Positions 1 through 8,945 of a stretch of 27,821 bases of DNA are shown here, piece by piece (the first letter of the stretch is position 1; every line of letters starts with the position of its first letter). This DNA comes from Smittium culicis (Eukaryota; Kickxellomycota; Harpellomycetes; Harpellales; Legeriomycetaceae): assembly GCA_001970855.1 (NCBI GenBank), contig LSSN01003900.1, positions 1-27,821 of the forward strand, given 5' to 3'. A model generated the notes under the pieces. It was given only the letters and a program-made list of their open reading frames with translations, did not search any database and was not told the DNA's origin. Made by a program: the position numbers and the translations under genes.

Positions 1-1169
1 TAGCTATTAACGCACTAATACTGTTATTTTCGAAAGGAGTTTGAATTAATACAGAATATTTTATACACAAATTTTATTGAGCTCTTTGTAGTATTTAACT
101 TGAAATTATGATATCAACAGGTAAAAATTTAAAATATTTTTATTGTCCGTGATTAATTATTAAACTTTTTAAACGATATTTTGATTTATAATTTTATATT
201 TCAAGTAATGGTTAAAGTTTTAATAAATTTTCTTGCTATTTGAGCTAAAATTTTGAAATTTTAATTATGCTTTTTATTTAAATCAAAGTAATAAATAAAT
301 GTAAAAGATATAAACAAACTAAAAATCATTAAAACTAAAATTATAGATTAAATATATTATATTTCCAGATTATACATTAATTTCAATAATAAATATATCT
401 TTCCTTTATAAAAAAGTTCCTAATATAAGCTTCGAATTTGTAATTTTATCTTTAATATGATTTCAATTCTTTGTATAAATAAGAATCGGTAGTCAAATTC
501 AAAAAATAAACTGTGTTATTAATTTTCATAAAATTTTTTATGTTTCTTTATTTTATCTATTTCGCATATTTTGAAAAATTCGAAGACCCTAACAATTTAT
601 ACAATATGCTTTGGAATACATATAATATCGAATCTCTTTTCATTCTAATATAGAAACTCTTTACAATAATTTATAAGTGAAAATTTTTTTGATATGTCAT
701 TTATTCATATTGATATTTACTATTATAAATTACATTTCTTTATAGTAAAATAATAATTACGATTTAAAATTAATTATAAAGTTTTTAAAATAATGTGATA
801 GATAAAAAGATTCAGTACATTAATTAATGTTAAACCATAATAATCCTCTAGGATATTTATATAAAAATTTGGTTCTAATAGCCAGCTAGGTATGTCTTTT
901 TTTCTCATTACATAAGTCCATGGAAATATCTTTTTTGGATGTCACTTTTACACCTATTGAAAAACTTTCTCCAGTTATACTGATTCTAATATTTTTTATT
1001 AATATAAAAAGAAATATAAAGAATTAGTTGTTAATTATTAGAATCAGTAATTTTATAGTACCTTTAATTAAAATAATTCGATTAGAAAATTAGGCCTAGG
1101 GATTAATTAAAATTAATGAGAAATCAAATCAAATCATTTCATAACATAATCGGCGTTAACTCTGAGTCG
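1..1169. other. AT-rich flank without a gene
   Basis: There is no reading frame of convincing length or composition on either strand. The stretch is dominated by A/T runs, with stops in all frames. A slightly GC-richer patch just before 1170 leads into the LTR. This is probably host intergenic sequence bordering the retrotransposon nest. Confidence 0.6.
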
Positions 1170-1502
1170 TGCTGCGCCACACATTTTTCTATGCATTGGG
1201 CCGCTCATGCGGTCCTATCTATCAATTGCGAGTATAACTCATTCTGATAAAATAAAATATAACTTCAAATGGTTGTATCAAGATTTATAATATAATAATT
1301 TACTAGCTATAAAATATAAAATGAGATTCGGTTCCGTTTTGGAACCAAGCGTGTTTTTTCATTGTGATTTTTGGATTCGAATATTTATATGCGAATCCAA
1401 ACTTTTGCTTTATCTGTCTTTACTGTCTATAATTAACCATTCAATATCTTATGGTATTACATAATTATAATATTCCTATGGAAATTACTCTAATTGCTGA
1501 CA
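1170..1502 (-). repeat. 3' LTR of the gypsy element (left copy)
   Basis: On the minus strand it begins TGTCAGCAATTAG directly after a polypurine tract and ends GCGCAGCA. It aligns along its whole length with 13345-13614. It is about 60 bases longer because of two extra segments: about 25 bases at 1240-1264, bounded by a repeated TATAACT, and 38 bases at 1451-1488. It keeps an A/T-only TATA-like tract around 1306-1322 and three hairpins, at about 1198-1215, 1330-1346 and 1370-1401. Confidence 0.88.
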
Positions 1503-1579
1503 TCCCTCTCCTTAAGTAAGACGTCCTCGTCGATATAGTCGCGTAGTTTGATTTCTAATTTCACATCACTTTCCTTTGG
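1490..1579 (-). pseudogene. C-terminal end of gypsy pol, running through the polypurine tract into the LTR
   Basis: This short minus-strand frame is acidic and lysine-rich. It contains RDYIDEDVLLKERDVSN and then a TAG at 1492-1490, so the stop lies about 12 bases inside the LTR. Gypsy pol frames commonly end in or next to the polypurine tract. A frameshift separates it from another open frame further right (about 1580-1625). It is cut off from the rest of pol (8151 and above) by the DIRS insertion. Confidence 0.5.
1503..1513 (-). other. Polypurine tract of the gypsy element
   Basis: The minus strand reads AAGGAGAGGGA, immediately followed by the TGTC that starts the 3' LTR. This is the position and composition expected for the plus-strand priming site of an LTR retrotransposon. 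Confidence 0.8.
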
Positions 1580-1872
1580 TGTTTATTTGGTTCTTATTCT
1601 CCGGTGCAGTCGAATTGAGGTGATAATATTCGATATTTTGTATTGCGATAATAATATTTTATAAATTAAAATAAAGTTATAAAATTTGATAGTTATTAAG
1701 TAATTATTTGATAAGGCAGAATATACAAACATAATTTTCAGTAAAATTTTAGTTTAGATTGGTTTTTTTTAAATTTTATTGGAATAAAAAATTTTTAATT
1801 CACTTCTATTTGGCCGCTCAGTAAATTTCTTAATTACCGATTTAAATGGCCATAATAATTCTCATTAATATT

Positions 1873-2071
1873 ATTGTAAAATTAATCGAGCCTTTTAGTG
1901 CCAATATTAATTAATATTATATGAATACTGTGGTCATATTAAATGTACTAAGCTTTTATTGGATAATATACCAAACTTCCAAAAACTAAAAATTTTTTAG
2001 TACGTAATGAAATAAGTAAGCTAAAAAAAGTTTTCCTATAATTACTGAAAGTATAGTAAATGTTATCCTTA
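1873..2071 (+). repeat. Left (3') inverted terminal repeat of the DIRS element
   Basis: The reverse complement of about 1930-2071 matches 7990-8145 at about 85% by eye, including shared blocks such as CTTTCAGTAATTA and ATTATCCAATAAAA. The outer part (about 1873-1930) has no match at the right end, so this repeat carries a terminal extension. Asymmetric terminal repeats of this kind are known from DIRS-1. The outer limit is set by where similarity to the internal complementary region stops. Confidence 0.82.
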
Positions 2072-2112
2072 ACATCTTTTTCAAGGTAAGTTTTAGGGAC
2101 TGGTGGGCGGAT

Positions 2113-2216
2113 CTTAATATGACCACCCTATTCATATAATAGTAATTAATTTTCGCCCTAAAGGTCTCGATTAATTTTACAATTTATCTCATAGGGTGCT
2201 CTCATTAAGTTGATCC
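2113..2216. repeat. Internal complementary region of the DIRS element
   Basis: Positions 2113-2183 are complementary to the outer part of the left terminal repeat (about 1873-1948; shared block CTCGATTAATTTTACAAT). Positions 2187-2216 then resemble the complement of the outermost right terminal repeat around 8125-8150 (TCATAG, GTG, ATTAAGT shared in order). The two element ends therefore abut here, as expected for the region that templates joining of the ends into a circle in DIRS replication. It overlaps the 3' end of the recombinase frame. Confidence 0.75.
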
Positions 2217-2219
2217 AGA

Positions 2220-3560
2220 GGTAGCACCGCGGCTGTAATTTCTTACTGGGTGCTACGGTTTAAGCAAAAATAAGTGTCGAACATGTCATAATTGAATCAA
2301 AATGCATGTGAGACTATATTATCTGCTGAAAAACTTGATGCTACAGATAGAGCTGTACTAATAGCCCTAAAATTAGGTATAGGCGTATTAGGGGGTCGCT
2401 GTTTAAGTCCCGATAAATTGTGGATATGACTAGTAATGCTATCCATAGATAACGGGCGATTGAGATTTCTATTATTTCTGATCAGAATATTAACAGTAAC
2501 AGCGTTATTGTTGATTCTAATAAAGGATATGTATTATATGCTACTTTTTCTTTGTAAATCTTGTAATTCAATACTGGGAATAAAATTGGGTCTGAATTCT
2601 CATTAATATCGCAAGCGCTCTCTATTGGATTAATATTTCGCTTCTCTTTTGGAGCTATAATTACAATATTTAGGACTATACTATTTATTGTAGTATTGGA
2701 ATCATCTATATTATGGATGTCACTAGCGCGAAGAAACCCATAAAAAGCCAATAAACAATAGTTATTTGACAGAAGTTGTAAGATATCTTGTTATTGTGTT
2801 CTTCCCCGCCCCCTTAGTCTTATGATCGCGGGAGAAATATCAATCGTTGGTCTAACGAAAGATTTTATTTCGGTGTCATTTATTGCACTTAGAAACTCTT
2901 TGAGACACGGTGATTTTGTCTATTTCTTCAGAATCCTCTATTAAGCTAGTTATTGCATTTTTAGGCTTTGATAGTATTTAAACTTGGCTTATTGGCTATA
3001 AATATTTCAGCTAAATAGTTGAAAATATACCTATCCTGTATATAAGATCCACCTGCGTTGTAATATGATATTATAAAATTTTATTTTCAAGTATTATAGT
3101 ACCTGTATCGATGTTTGGCAGAACTTTGGTTTGAAAAGATAATGTTAATGGCGTTATCTGATAGAAATTGTGCTTTATGGATGATCCGCTGATCCTATAA
3201 GCCATCAAACACCACGCCTTGTTTTTGGATAGTGCATATTTTCTGCTTTCTGGATCTGGTATCAACGTTGTCGCTTGAAAAACTAGTGGTTGTTCTGCCG
3301 ACATACTCAGAAAACTCTGGTACCATATATTTTTTTTCCATAACGGAGTGACCAGTGTTATGGTGATGCGCTCCCATTTGATTTTATGGATTTTTTGCCG
3401 ATCAGATGCCAGGGAGGGCATCCGTAAGGATGAAACATCCTTAACAGCTGTGTTCTAGGGAGCGCTGCCGCACAGACTTGTTGTCTGACAACCAAATATA
3501 GTAGGTTCCCACCTTCCTGTTTGTCCTCAACGCGAATAAGTCCAAATCGTGCTTTTGATA
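2220..3560 (-). pseudogene. DIRS tyrosine recombinase, broken
   Basis: The N-terminal connection segment reads in pieces at about 3421-3140 (ITLVTPLWKKNIWYQ, then WCLMAYRISGSS), which is typical of DIRS between RNase H and recombinase. The catalytic domain follows. Box I is GFLRASDIHNID (around 2735-2700) with the first catalytic arginine. Box II is NFRAISTALSVASS (around 2376-2335) with the second arginine, then HAF followed by a stop where H-x-W is usual. YDMFDTYF near 2265-2290 supplies the tyrosine. The recombinase would integrate the circular DNA. Several stops and at least two frame changes lie between these blocks. The family assignment is firm; activity is excluded. Confidence 0.8.
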
Positions 3561-3960
3561 AAGGAGAAATATCTTCTAGATAGCTTGGTTTGAAAATGAC
3601 CACTCCGTCTGATCGGTGAGCCTGCTCGGTGCATCCGCTGGATTCACGCTAGTTGTTACATACGTGGCATGAGGACGGGTATTTGTATCCAGACAGTGGT
3701 TCCAAATACGTTCTTTGATTTTCAGTAGCTCCGAGGATTTAGTTCCGCGAAACTTTCTGACGTAAACCAAGGTCGTAGTGTTGTCTGAATAGATCAGAAC
3801 TGATCACGGACAACTCTCTGAAGCTGTAGCGCGTATAATATTGTCAACAATTCTTTTGAATTGATATTCATCAACACTTACGTGGAACTCCATACTCATG
3901 AGTAGTATTGAGACCCAACTACTATAACTCATGCAGTTTCACTGGTATCTGTAAAGACTT
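3561..3960 (-). pseudogene. DIRS RNase H domain, broken
   Basis: It follows RT directly. The segment near 3960-3930 reads KVFTDTSETA, the usual T-D-A/T-S start with the first catalytic aspartate, and then a stop. ELLTILYALQ, around 3850, carries the expected glutamate. A third piece (3770-3576) reads VYVRKFRGTKSSELLKIKER and ends in NPADAPSRL, matching the D-x-L/P-S-R-L end of DIRS RNase H domains. At least two stops and a frame change interrupt it. The domain removes RNA from the RNA-DNA hybrid during reverse transcription. Confidence 0.75.
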
Positions 3961-5096
3961 TCAGCTCCGGATTCTCTGGAAGGAAGGATTGGCCGTTACA
4001 TGCTTTCAATTTGTGTACCCAAAGTAACAGGCTCTGGGCTGCTAGCTCTGTCAGTGTAACAGTCGATGTCCATGATTTCTTCTTAGAGATACATCTATTC
4101 TTCAATTCTATTAGTCTCCTCAACACTAGTCGGCCCGGCAGTAAGGCTATCGACATCGCTTGTGCTTTTCCTATAAAGCTGACAAGGCATTTCGATGTCA
4201 TTAATACCGTTTTCAAAATCTTTGCAGCTTCCCTTCGGAGGTCCCTGACCTTGGAAGAAAGTACCTTCAGTCTCATCTTGCGGGAGTTGATTATCATAAC
4301 CAGATGGGTTATGGAATGTGACGGAGTCGTAACTGATTTTTCCACATTTATTTTGTACCCAAGCTCGAATAGCTTGCTATACATCAGGTCCGTATTCGAC
4401 AAAAATTAGTCCTTCGATTCCCCGACTATAAGTAGGTCGTCTAGATACGCAGTTATTCTGATCCTTTGTGACCTCGCCAATGTCAATGATGGACGCAGAA
4501 CTTTATTTAATGTGTGTAGTATCAGAGAAAGGCTGAACGGGAGAACACGGAATTGGTAGAACTGCCCATTCCAATAGAAGCGGAAGTACTTTTTTCAGGA
4601 TACGTGGATCAGGATGATCATAATTGCATCCTTCAGATCCAGGGAAGTAAAGAAATCCTTTCTGCAGATTAAGTGGCAGATCAAAACCAATGAATCCATC
4701 TTGAAGACTCTCTCTTCGAAGTGAATATTCAGCTTTCTCAGGTTCAGGACTGATCTGAATCTTCCTATCTTCTTTGGAATTACAAACAAGTTGATTTAAA
4801 ATCCTGGGCTCCGTGATTTCACCTGTTCGATCGTCTTCTTTGACAGTAGCGAGGCAATTTAGTTCGTCAGTATGGAATGAGCGGCGGCGTTCATCTTCCC
4901 CTTGTAACGAAGTGGGTGGTGATTCATCGGCGGCGGACTCGTTAACTGATGTCGATGAAGCCTTCGCCATTGGTTCCTTCTTCCTGAACGAAATCTGGAA
5001 TCCTTTCTTGACAATGTTGCAGACCCAATGGCTGTCCGTAGTTCTGGCTCATGTAGAATGGAACATCGCGAGGCGACCCCCTACCGGGGGGCCGGC
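3929..5096 (-). pseudogene. DIRS reverse transcriptase, broken
   Basis: It opens with PVGGRLAMFHST near 5096-5060 and SHWVCNIVKKGFQISF, the standard N-terminus of DIRS RT. Next come FVIPKKIGRFRSVLNLRKLN (about 4785-4725), FFTSLDLKDA (about 4650) with the first catalytic aspartate, QFYQFRVLPFSLS (about 4555-4520) and AYLDDLLIVGES with the YLDD catalytic pair at 4447-4436. The thumb/connection frame continues openly from about 4402 to 3929. A frameshift near 4790 and stops near 4600 and 4410 break it. Sequence just upstream (about 5187-5100) is open in another frame and rich in R, G and P, as at the end of DIRS gag. Confidence 0.88.
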
Positions 5097-5388
5097 CTTG
5101 GGATCTATTTATATCCCTTTTCCCTGCCGCGGCCTCTTCTGCGAAAATTTGTCTTCGTGGAGTGGTTTTTGGATGCGGGGGTGTCAAGATTGGGAGAGAC
5201 TTGAGTAAAATGTATAAGTTTAAGAGTATTATAGTAAGCCAGATGTTACTTACTTGATATATGATAGTTATCTTTTATTAAATAGACTGTAGAGAGGTAA
5301 GACAATTTTTGTCAGATGAAGAAAAAAAGTATAGAAATAAACAGATTATTTATAAGTTTTCTTTGCCATAAGAAAATTTCTAGATTTA

Positions 5389-5757
5389 TTAACAATATAT
5401 AAATGAATAAAATAGAATAGGCTTTAATTTTCCAGTAGTCCAAAGAAATGCAGAGTCCGAGTTACAAAGTAGTTGAATTAATTTTTGTATAGATTTGGGA
5501 TGAATAGGTGTTAACGCGAAGGACGCGGTTCCTAAGAATCCTTCCTGGATGTTCTCGTCGTCATTGTTTTCGGTAACTGTTTCTGCAACCATTTGAGGAG
5601 TGCATCCTTCGATAGTGGGTTCATTTTCAATGAAATCAGCCCCATGAATTGAAGGGGTGGTTTCTACTGACAAACAGGGGGATTCAGAAATCGGGGAGTT
5701 TTTAGAGTAGTAATAGGTTTTAATAAAATAAAAAAATATTAAATTCGTGTAGTCCAC
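5389..5757 (-). pseudogene. Unidentified 122-codon reading frame between DIRS gag and RT
   Basis: I do not recognise it. Its centre (about 5690-5450) is clearly richer in G+C than its surroundings and reads as a plausible acidic, Ser/Thr/Glu-rich protein (for example ETTPSIHGADFIENEP). Both ends dissolve into A/T-rich, hydrophobic low-complexity sequence. It could be a fragment of a further inserted element or a displaced part of DIRS gag. Only the middle of the frame is likely to be real coding sequence. Confidence 0.3.
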
Positions 5758-6369
5758 TGAATACTACTGCAAGTTATATTTTCTGTAGAAGCTCGTAATT
5801 AATATGTTAATTATAGACCACTTCATACTAGTTAAATATATCAATAATGTAATATATTTGTTTATATCGTACGTTGGAGTTTATTTTACAAGAAAGTTAT
5901 ATAAAGACTTTAAAATGTGAATTTTTGTATTTTATTAAAAGGAATAAAACGGCGAGAGAGATTCCAAATTTTTGGGCACACTCGGTATATATATAATAAA
6001 TAATAAATACAAAATAGTAAAACTTGCACAAGTAAATTCTATTAATTTTTGAACTTAGCATAATAATACAGTCACTTCTAGAACTGTGGTATAAGCTTCT
6101 AATTGTGGCGGCATAAATATTCATGATTAATTAATTTTTGCTAAGTCCATTCTACATACTTCAGGATTCGCATTAATAGTCTAGATCTCAGCCGTATAAG
6201 TCTGCATAGTGATCACCCTTGGTAAAACACTAGGTATAGTTTTCTTATGTTAAATCTAGAGTTAAGATTCTAGTACGACTAAATTTCTAAAGAGCGAATA
6301 GTTGTAAATTTTGAGGTTCATTGGAGCTAAATTTAAATTAAAATTTAGATTGAGTTATAATTGAAGTTC
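5758..6369. other. AT-rich filler inside the DIRS element
   Basis: No supported gene. A 75-codon minus-strand frame here is composed of A/T-rich codons and looks accidental. It joins the unidentified frame on the left to the dispersed repeat on the right and is probably part of an insertion or of decayed sequence. Confidence 0.4.
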
Positions 6370-7020
6370 ATAATGATTTGAAGTTGAGGTAGGCTAGGCT
6401 TACAGTAATAGTGATCCAAGTACTAGACCCTGCAATGTATACTGAAATTATCGATAAGGATACAGTAACGTATTGAGAGACCTTGATTGGCCTAGCATCA
6501 AACAGCACTAAATATCCACCATAGCCAGTACCTACGCTAACTTAACTCAGCATCAGGGTATAAGTTCTAACCAAAGTCGCGTGGAGGATCAGTGCACCTT
6601 TCTGCTAATACAACTGCCTAGGCGAGCGGTAACAATCTATCATAATATAGGAACCAGTCAGCGTACACTGTTCCCTGCTCCGACCCCATACATTGCCCAA
6701 TGTCACATACCCTTCGCCGCCTGTAATACACCTGATATTACTCCGAGGTGGTATACAATTGCGGTTCAGATACTTGGTGCTTTACTATTGTGCCGAAACC
6801 ACTAGTCAAGAGATAAAATATTGAGCTATCATAACTTAGTACTGGGTATATACCCTGTGTACTTTAAGTATTTTATTTCACGTTAAGTGAAATAATTTTA
6901 CTGGTTAAGAGGGTTAAACTCTTTTTACCAGGACCCTTGGTTAGACTGGGTAACCTCCCAGAATAACCAAAACACAACGAAACTATATACTGGATCAAAG
7001 CCTTAGTTTCACGACAGTGT
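6370..7020. repeat. Dispersed repeat, copy 1 (inside the DIRS element)
   Basis: Two blocks are shared, in the same order and orientation, with 14480-15710. The first is about 6410-6830, with the well-matched stretch GTGGAGGA.CA.TG.AC at 6581. The second is about 6898-7020, with CTGGTTAAG.GGGTTA, GTAACCTC and CCAAA.CA.AACGAA. Identity is about 60-65% by eye. Differences near 6581-6640 tend to fall every third base, as in coding sequence. That pattern fits a plus-strand frame and one minus-strand frame equally, because their wobble positions coincide. The second block forms a stem from GGTTAA and TTAACC-like arms. In the second copy the blocks are about 600 bases further apart. Confidence 0.5.
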
Positions 7021-7112
7021 CCTAATTTCTTGCATAATGCTAGGGAAACAAGTCTTCTTATTTCTTGCGTAATGTTGGGGATAATTAATTTATCTTGATT
7101 TTTCATAAATTC
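6873..7112 (-). pseudogene. In-frame continuation after the DIRS gag stop
   Basis: The frame continues in register with gag after the TAA at 7115-7113, for about 79 more codons to a stop at 6873. The part from about 7020 down is the second block of the dispersed repeat, with LCFGYSGRLPS. It may be readthrough C-terminal Gag, or the edge of an inserted sequence that happens to be open. I cannot decide between these from the sequence. Confidence 0.35.
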
Positions 7113-7895
7113 TTACATAATTTTGCGCATAATTGATTCTAAATCATGAAAGGTGGTCTGAGGTGCAGCTTCCGCGGTTAGCTTCTGGTCAGGTTTGCTG
7201 CTAGTACCGTATTGTGTACCATACTGCCGGCGCCCGCGAAAGAGCTTGTGAATCCTGTATCGCTTCTTTGGTCTTTTTCTAGCTATGAGAGCGTCTAGGT
7301 TTTCTTGATTCATGAGCGGTTTAGTATCAAGTTCTACTAGCTGGTGTGATTTTCTCGCGAGTTCCGTGCTTTTATTGAGGTTGTCGAGTCTCCCTTCTGT
7401 GACTGTGGAGGCGATATCTGAAAATAGGACTCTCATAATACTAGTAAACAAGATATGAGGATCATCATAGTTGACTTGTGGGTTCTCCTGAATTCTATGG
7501 TAAACGTAGAAATTGATTGGAAGGGTTGCTTCGTCTAAGGCGACCTGAATTCCGTGCAGGATTGTGTCAGCTTTCTTCACAGCGGCTAAATCTGAGTCGC
7601 TCATTGGAGGTAGTAGGTATTTCATCAAACTACTTCGAGGAAAAGAGTGAATAGACTCTTTTCTTTCTTCTTCGGTTAGCGGTATACGAAGGAAATCTTC
7701 TTCAATTGAAGGGAGAGCTTCGATGAGCTCTAAATATACGACCAAGTCAGTAAGCGGAATTCTGGTGGTGAGGTAAGGGTCTTCTGGTTCTGCTTTGCGC
7801 CCTTTTTCACGGAAAAGTTCTTTAACCATATCCGACAGTTCTTTAACCTGGTCTTGGCTAATGTATACATGGTTTGTATCTTCTTGGTCTATCAT
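7113..7895 (-). pseudogene. DIRS Gag-like protein (260-codon open frame)
   Basis: This is the longest open frame of the element and the first after its 5' terminal repeat. The start is ATG at 7895, in an A/T leader about 95 bases inside the right terminal repeat. It is a charged, mainly helical-looking protein with no membrane segment. It contains YLELIEALPSIEEDF and PLTEEERKESIHS (residues about 53-85), and a basic stretch ARKRPKKRYRIHKLFRGRRQ (about 205-224) that could bind nucleic acid. From memory the first two segments resemble DIRS Gag frames of zygomycete-type fungi. Gag would form the particle packaging the element RNA. The frame itself is uninterrupted, but the C-terminus is probably lost and the partner RT is broken. 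Confidence 0.7.
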
Positions 7896-7989
7896 TCTTT
7901 ATTAGAATTAATTTAAAATAATATTTATAAAAATTTAAAGTTGAAAATATTTATAGCGAGTGGAGTGCCTTTTCGAAAGAAAAAACGAT

Positions 7990-8150
7990 AAGGATAAAAT
8001 TTACTGTACTTTCAGTAATTAATGGAAAAAATAATTTTTACTTTACTTATTTCGTTACGTATTAAAAAATTTTTAGTTTTGGAAGTTCGTTAAATTATCC
8101 AATAAAATATGAGTACACTTAATATGACCACACTATGAAATATAATCGCT
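7990..8150 (-). repeat. Right (5') inverted terminal repeat of the DIRS element
   Basis: This is the inverted partner of about 1930-2071. Shared blocks in order are AAGGATAA, CTTTCAGTAATTA, TACTTATTTC, AAAAAATTTTTAG, ATTATCCAATAAAA and TTAATATGACCACA. Its outermost bases also match the second half of the internal complementary region, which places the end near 8145-8155. It lies just upstream of gag and should contain the element's promoter, though I see no specific motif. Confidence 0.82.
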
Positions 8151-8690
8151 GATATTTCTCAATACGAATTGATTATCATTTTCAGAGATTATTTTCGTCT
8201 TGTATTTATTTTGATATGAATCGTTACTTTTAGCACATCTTGCTAAAACCTCTTTCTTTTTCTTGCATTTAGTTACTTGACAATAATTCCAAATTCTAAT
8301 TTATTGCTTTACACACACTCATTTATTATACTCTTGGGGTCTTCTTTTCAACTTTCTTCATACATATCCGTACTTCAGGTATACATACAGGTTTTTTTCC
8401 ATATTAATTCTCTGTCTCTAATCATATTTTTGTTCGTTTTCTGGTTATTTTCCTTCGAAAATTTTCCTACTGTCGTTCTATTTTTATTATTCATTTCCTT
8501 ACTTTTGCTGTTCAATCATACTCTCGAATCTTATACCAATGATCCATCAAGGTTGATTATTTCTTTTGGGCTAAGCCCTATGGCGTCGTAAGATCAATTT
8601 TTTTTTTTTTTGATATGATAAATATAATTTTTAATACAAACTGAACCTATTAAATTAATCAATTATCAAATTAATCTTTTTCTGGCAAGC
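8151..8690 (-). pseudogene. Decayed 3' portion of gypsy pol, right of the DIRS insertion
   Basis: It follows the GPY/F domain on the minus strand, but the reading frame is lost. Stops occur in every frame and the sequence is A/T- and purine-rich on the coding strand. One readable bit, LSPKEIINLDGS near 8580-8545, may be real pol. A plus-strand hydrophobic frame at 8277-8591 is the antisense of this purine-rich stretch. The pol region resumes left of the DIRS element and ends at 1490. Confidence 0.4.
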
Positions 8691-8945
8691 GTACTTCTAC
8701 TTGACCTCGCTGCAGCCGTTAAGGTTTCCCTTTCTCTCGGGTAGAGCACTTTGATCTTGTCTATGTGCACGATGTCTGCATACCCTTTGTGGTCTATACT
8801 TTCGTATGATCCATGTTTTAATATTCTTGTGATCTTGTATGGTCCTGTTTCTGTTTTCCCAAAGGTGAAAAACTTCCCATCGGTGAATATCAGTACATGG
8901 TCCCCTACTTTCAGCTGGCGCTGTCTAACCTTTCCGTCGTAACGA
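8691..8945 (-). pseudogene. Integrase C-terminal GPY/F domain of the gypsy element
   Basis: The minus-strand translation contains LKVGDHVLIF, then KFFTFGKTETGPYKITRIL with the G-P-Y motif, then YADIVHIDKIKVLYPRE. This is the SH3-like GPY/F module that follows the integrase core in gypsy elements. It is open over about 80 codons and is the best preserved part of the integrase. It is in a different frame from the upstream core, so a frameshift lies near 8950. Confidence 0.82.

Larger units (their letters stand above)
1873..8150 (-). mobile_element. DIRS-like tyrosine-recombinase retrotransposon nested in the gypsy element
   Basis: Inverted terminal repeats bound a minus-strand series: a Gag-like frame (7895-7113), a reverse transcriptase with a YLDD core, RNase H, and a tyrosine recombinase with catalytic R...R...Y motifs. 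An internal complementary region sits just inside the 3' (left) terminal repeat and matches both element ends. These are the hallmarks of DIRS1-group elements, which use a recombinase instead of an integrase and leave no target duplication. It interrupts gypsy pol between the GPY/F region (ending about 8690) and the pol tail at 1579. The span of about 6.3 kb exceeds the usual 5-6 kb, probably because of a further insertion between gag and RT. Stops and frameshifts in each gene make it inactive. Confidence 0.88.

Noticed and set aside
4011..4409. 132-codon plus-strand frame
   Set aside because: It is antisense to the DIRS reverse transcriptase/RNase H connection region, which is recognisable on the minus strand.
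4813..5208. 131-codon plus-strand frame
   Set aside because: It is antisense to the start of the DIRS reverse transcriptase. The minus strand carries the VGGRL and HWVCNIVKKGF motifs.
6581..6805. Plus-strand frame with third-position differences between the two repeat copies
   Set aside because: Not called as a gene. The overlapping minus-strand frame has the same wobble positions, the second copy has stops, it begins at GTG and not ATG, and no family is recognised.
8277..8591. Hydrophobic 104-codon plus-strand frame resembling a membrane protein
   Set aside because: It is the complement of a purine-rich, decayed 3' pol segment. Pyrimidine-rich DNA automatically gives Phe/Leu/Ser-rich translations, and the position is explained by the gypsy element.
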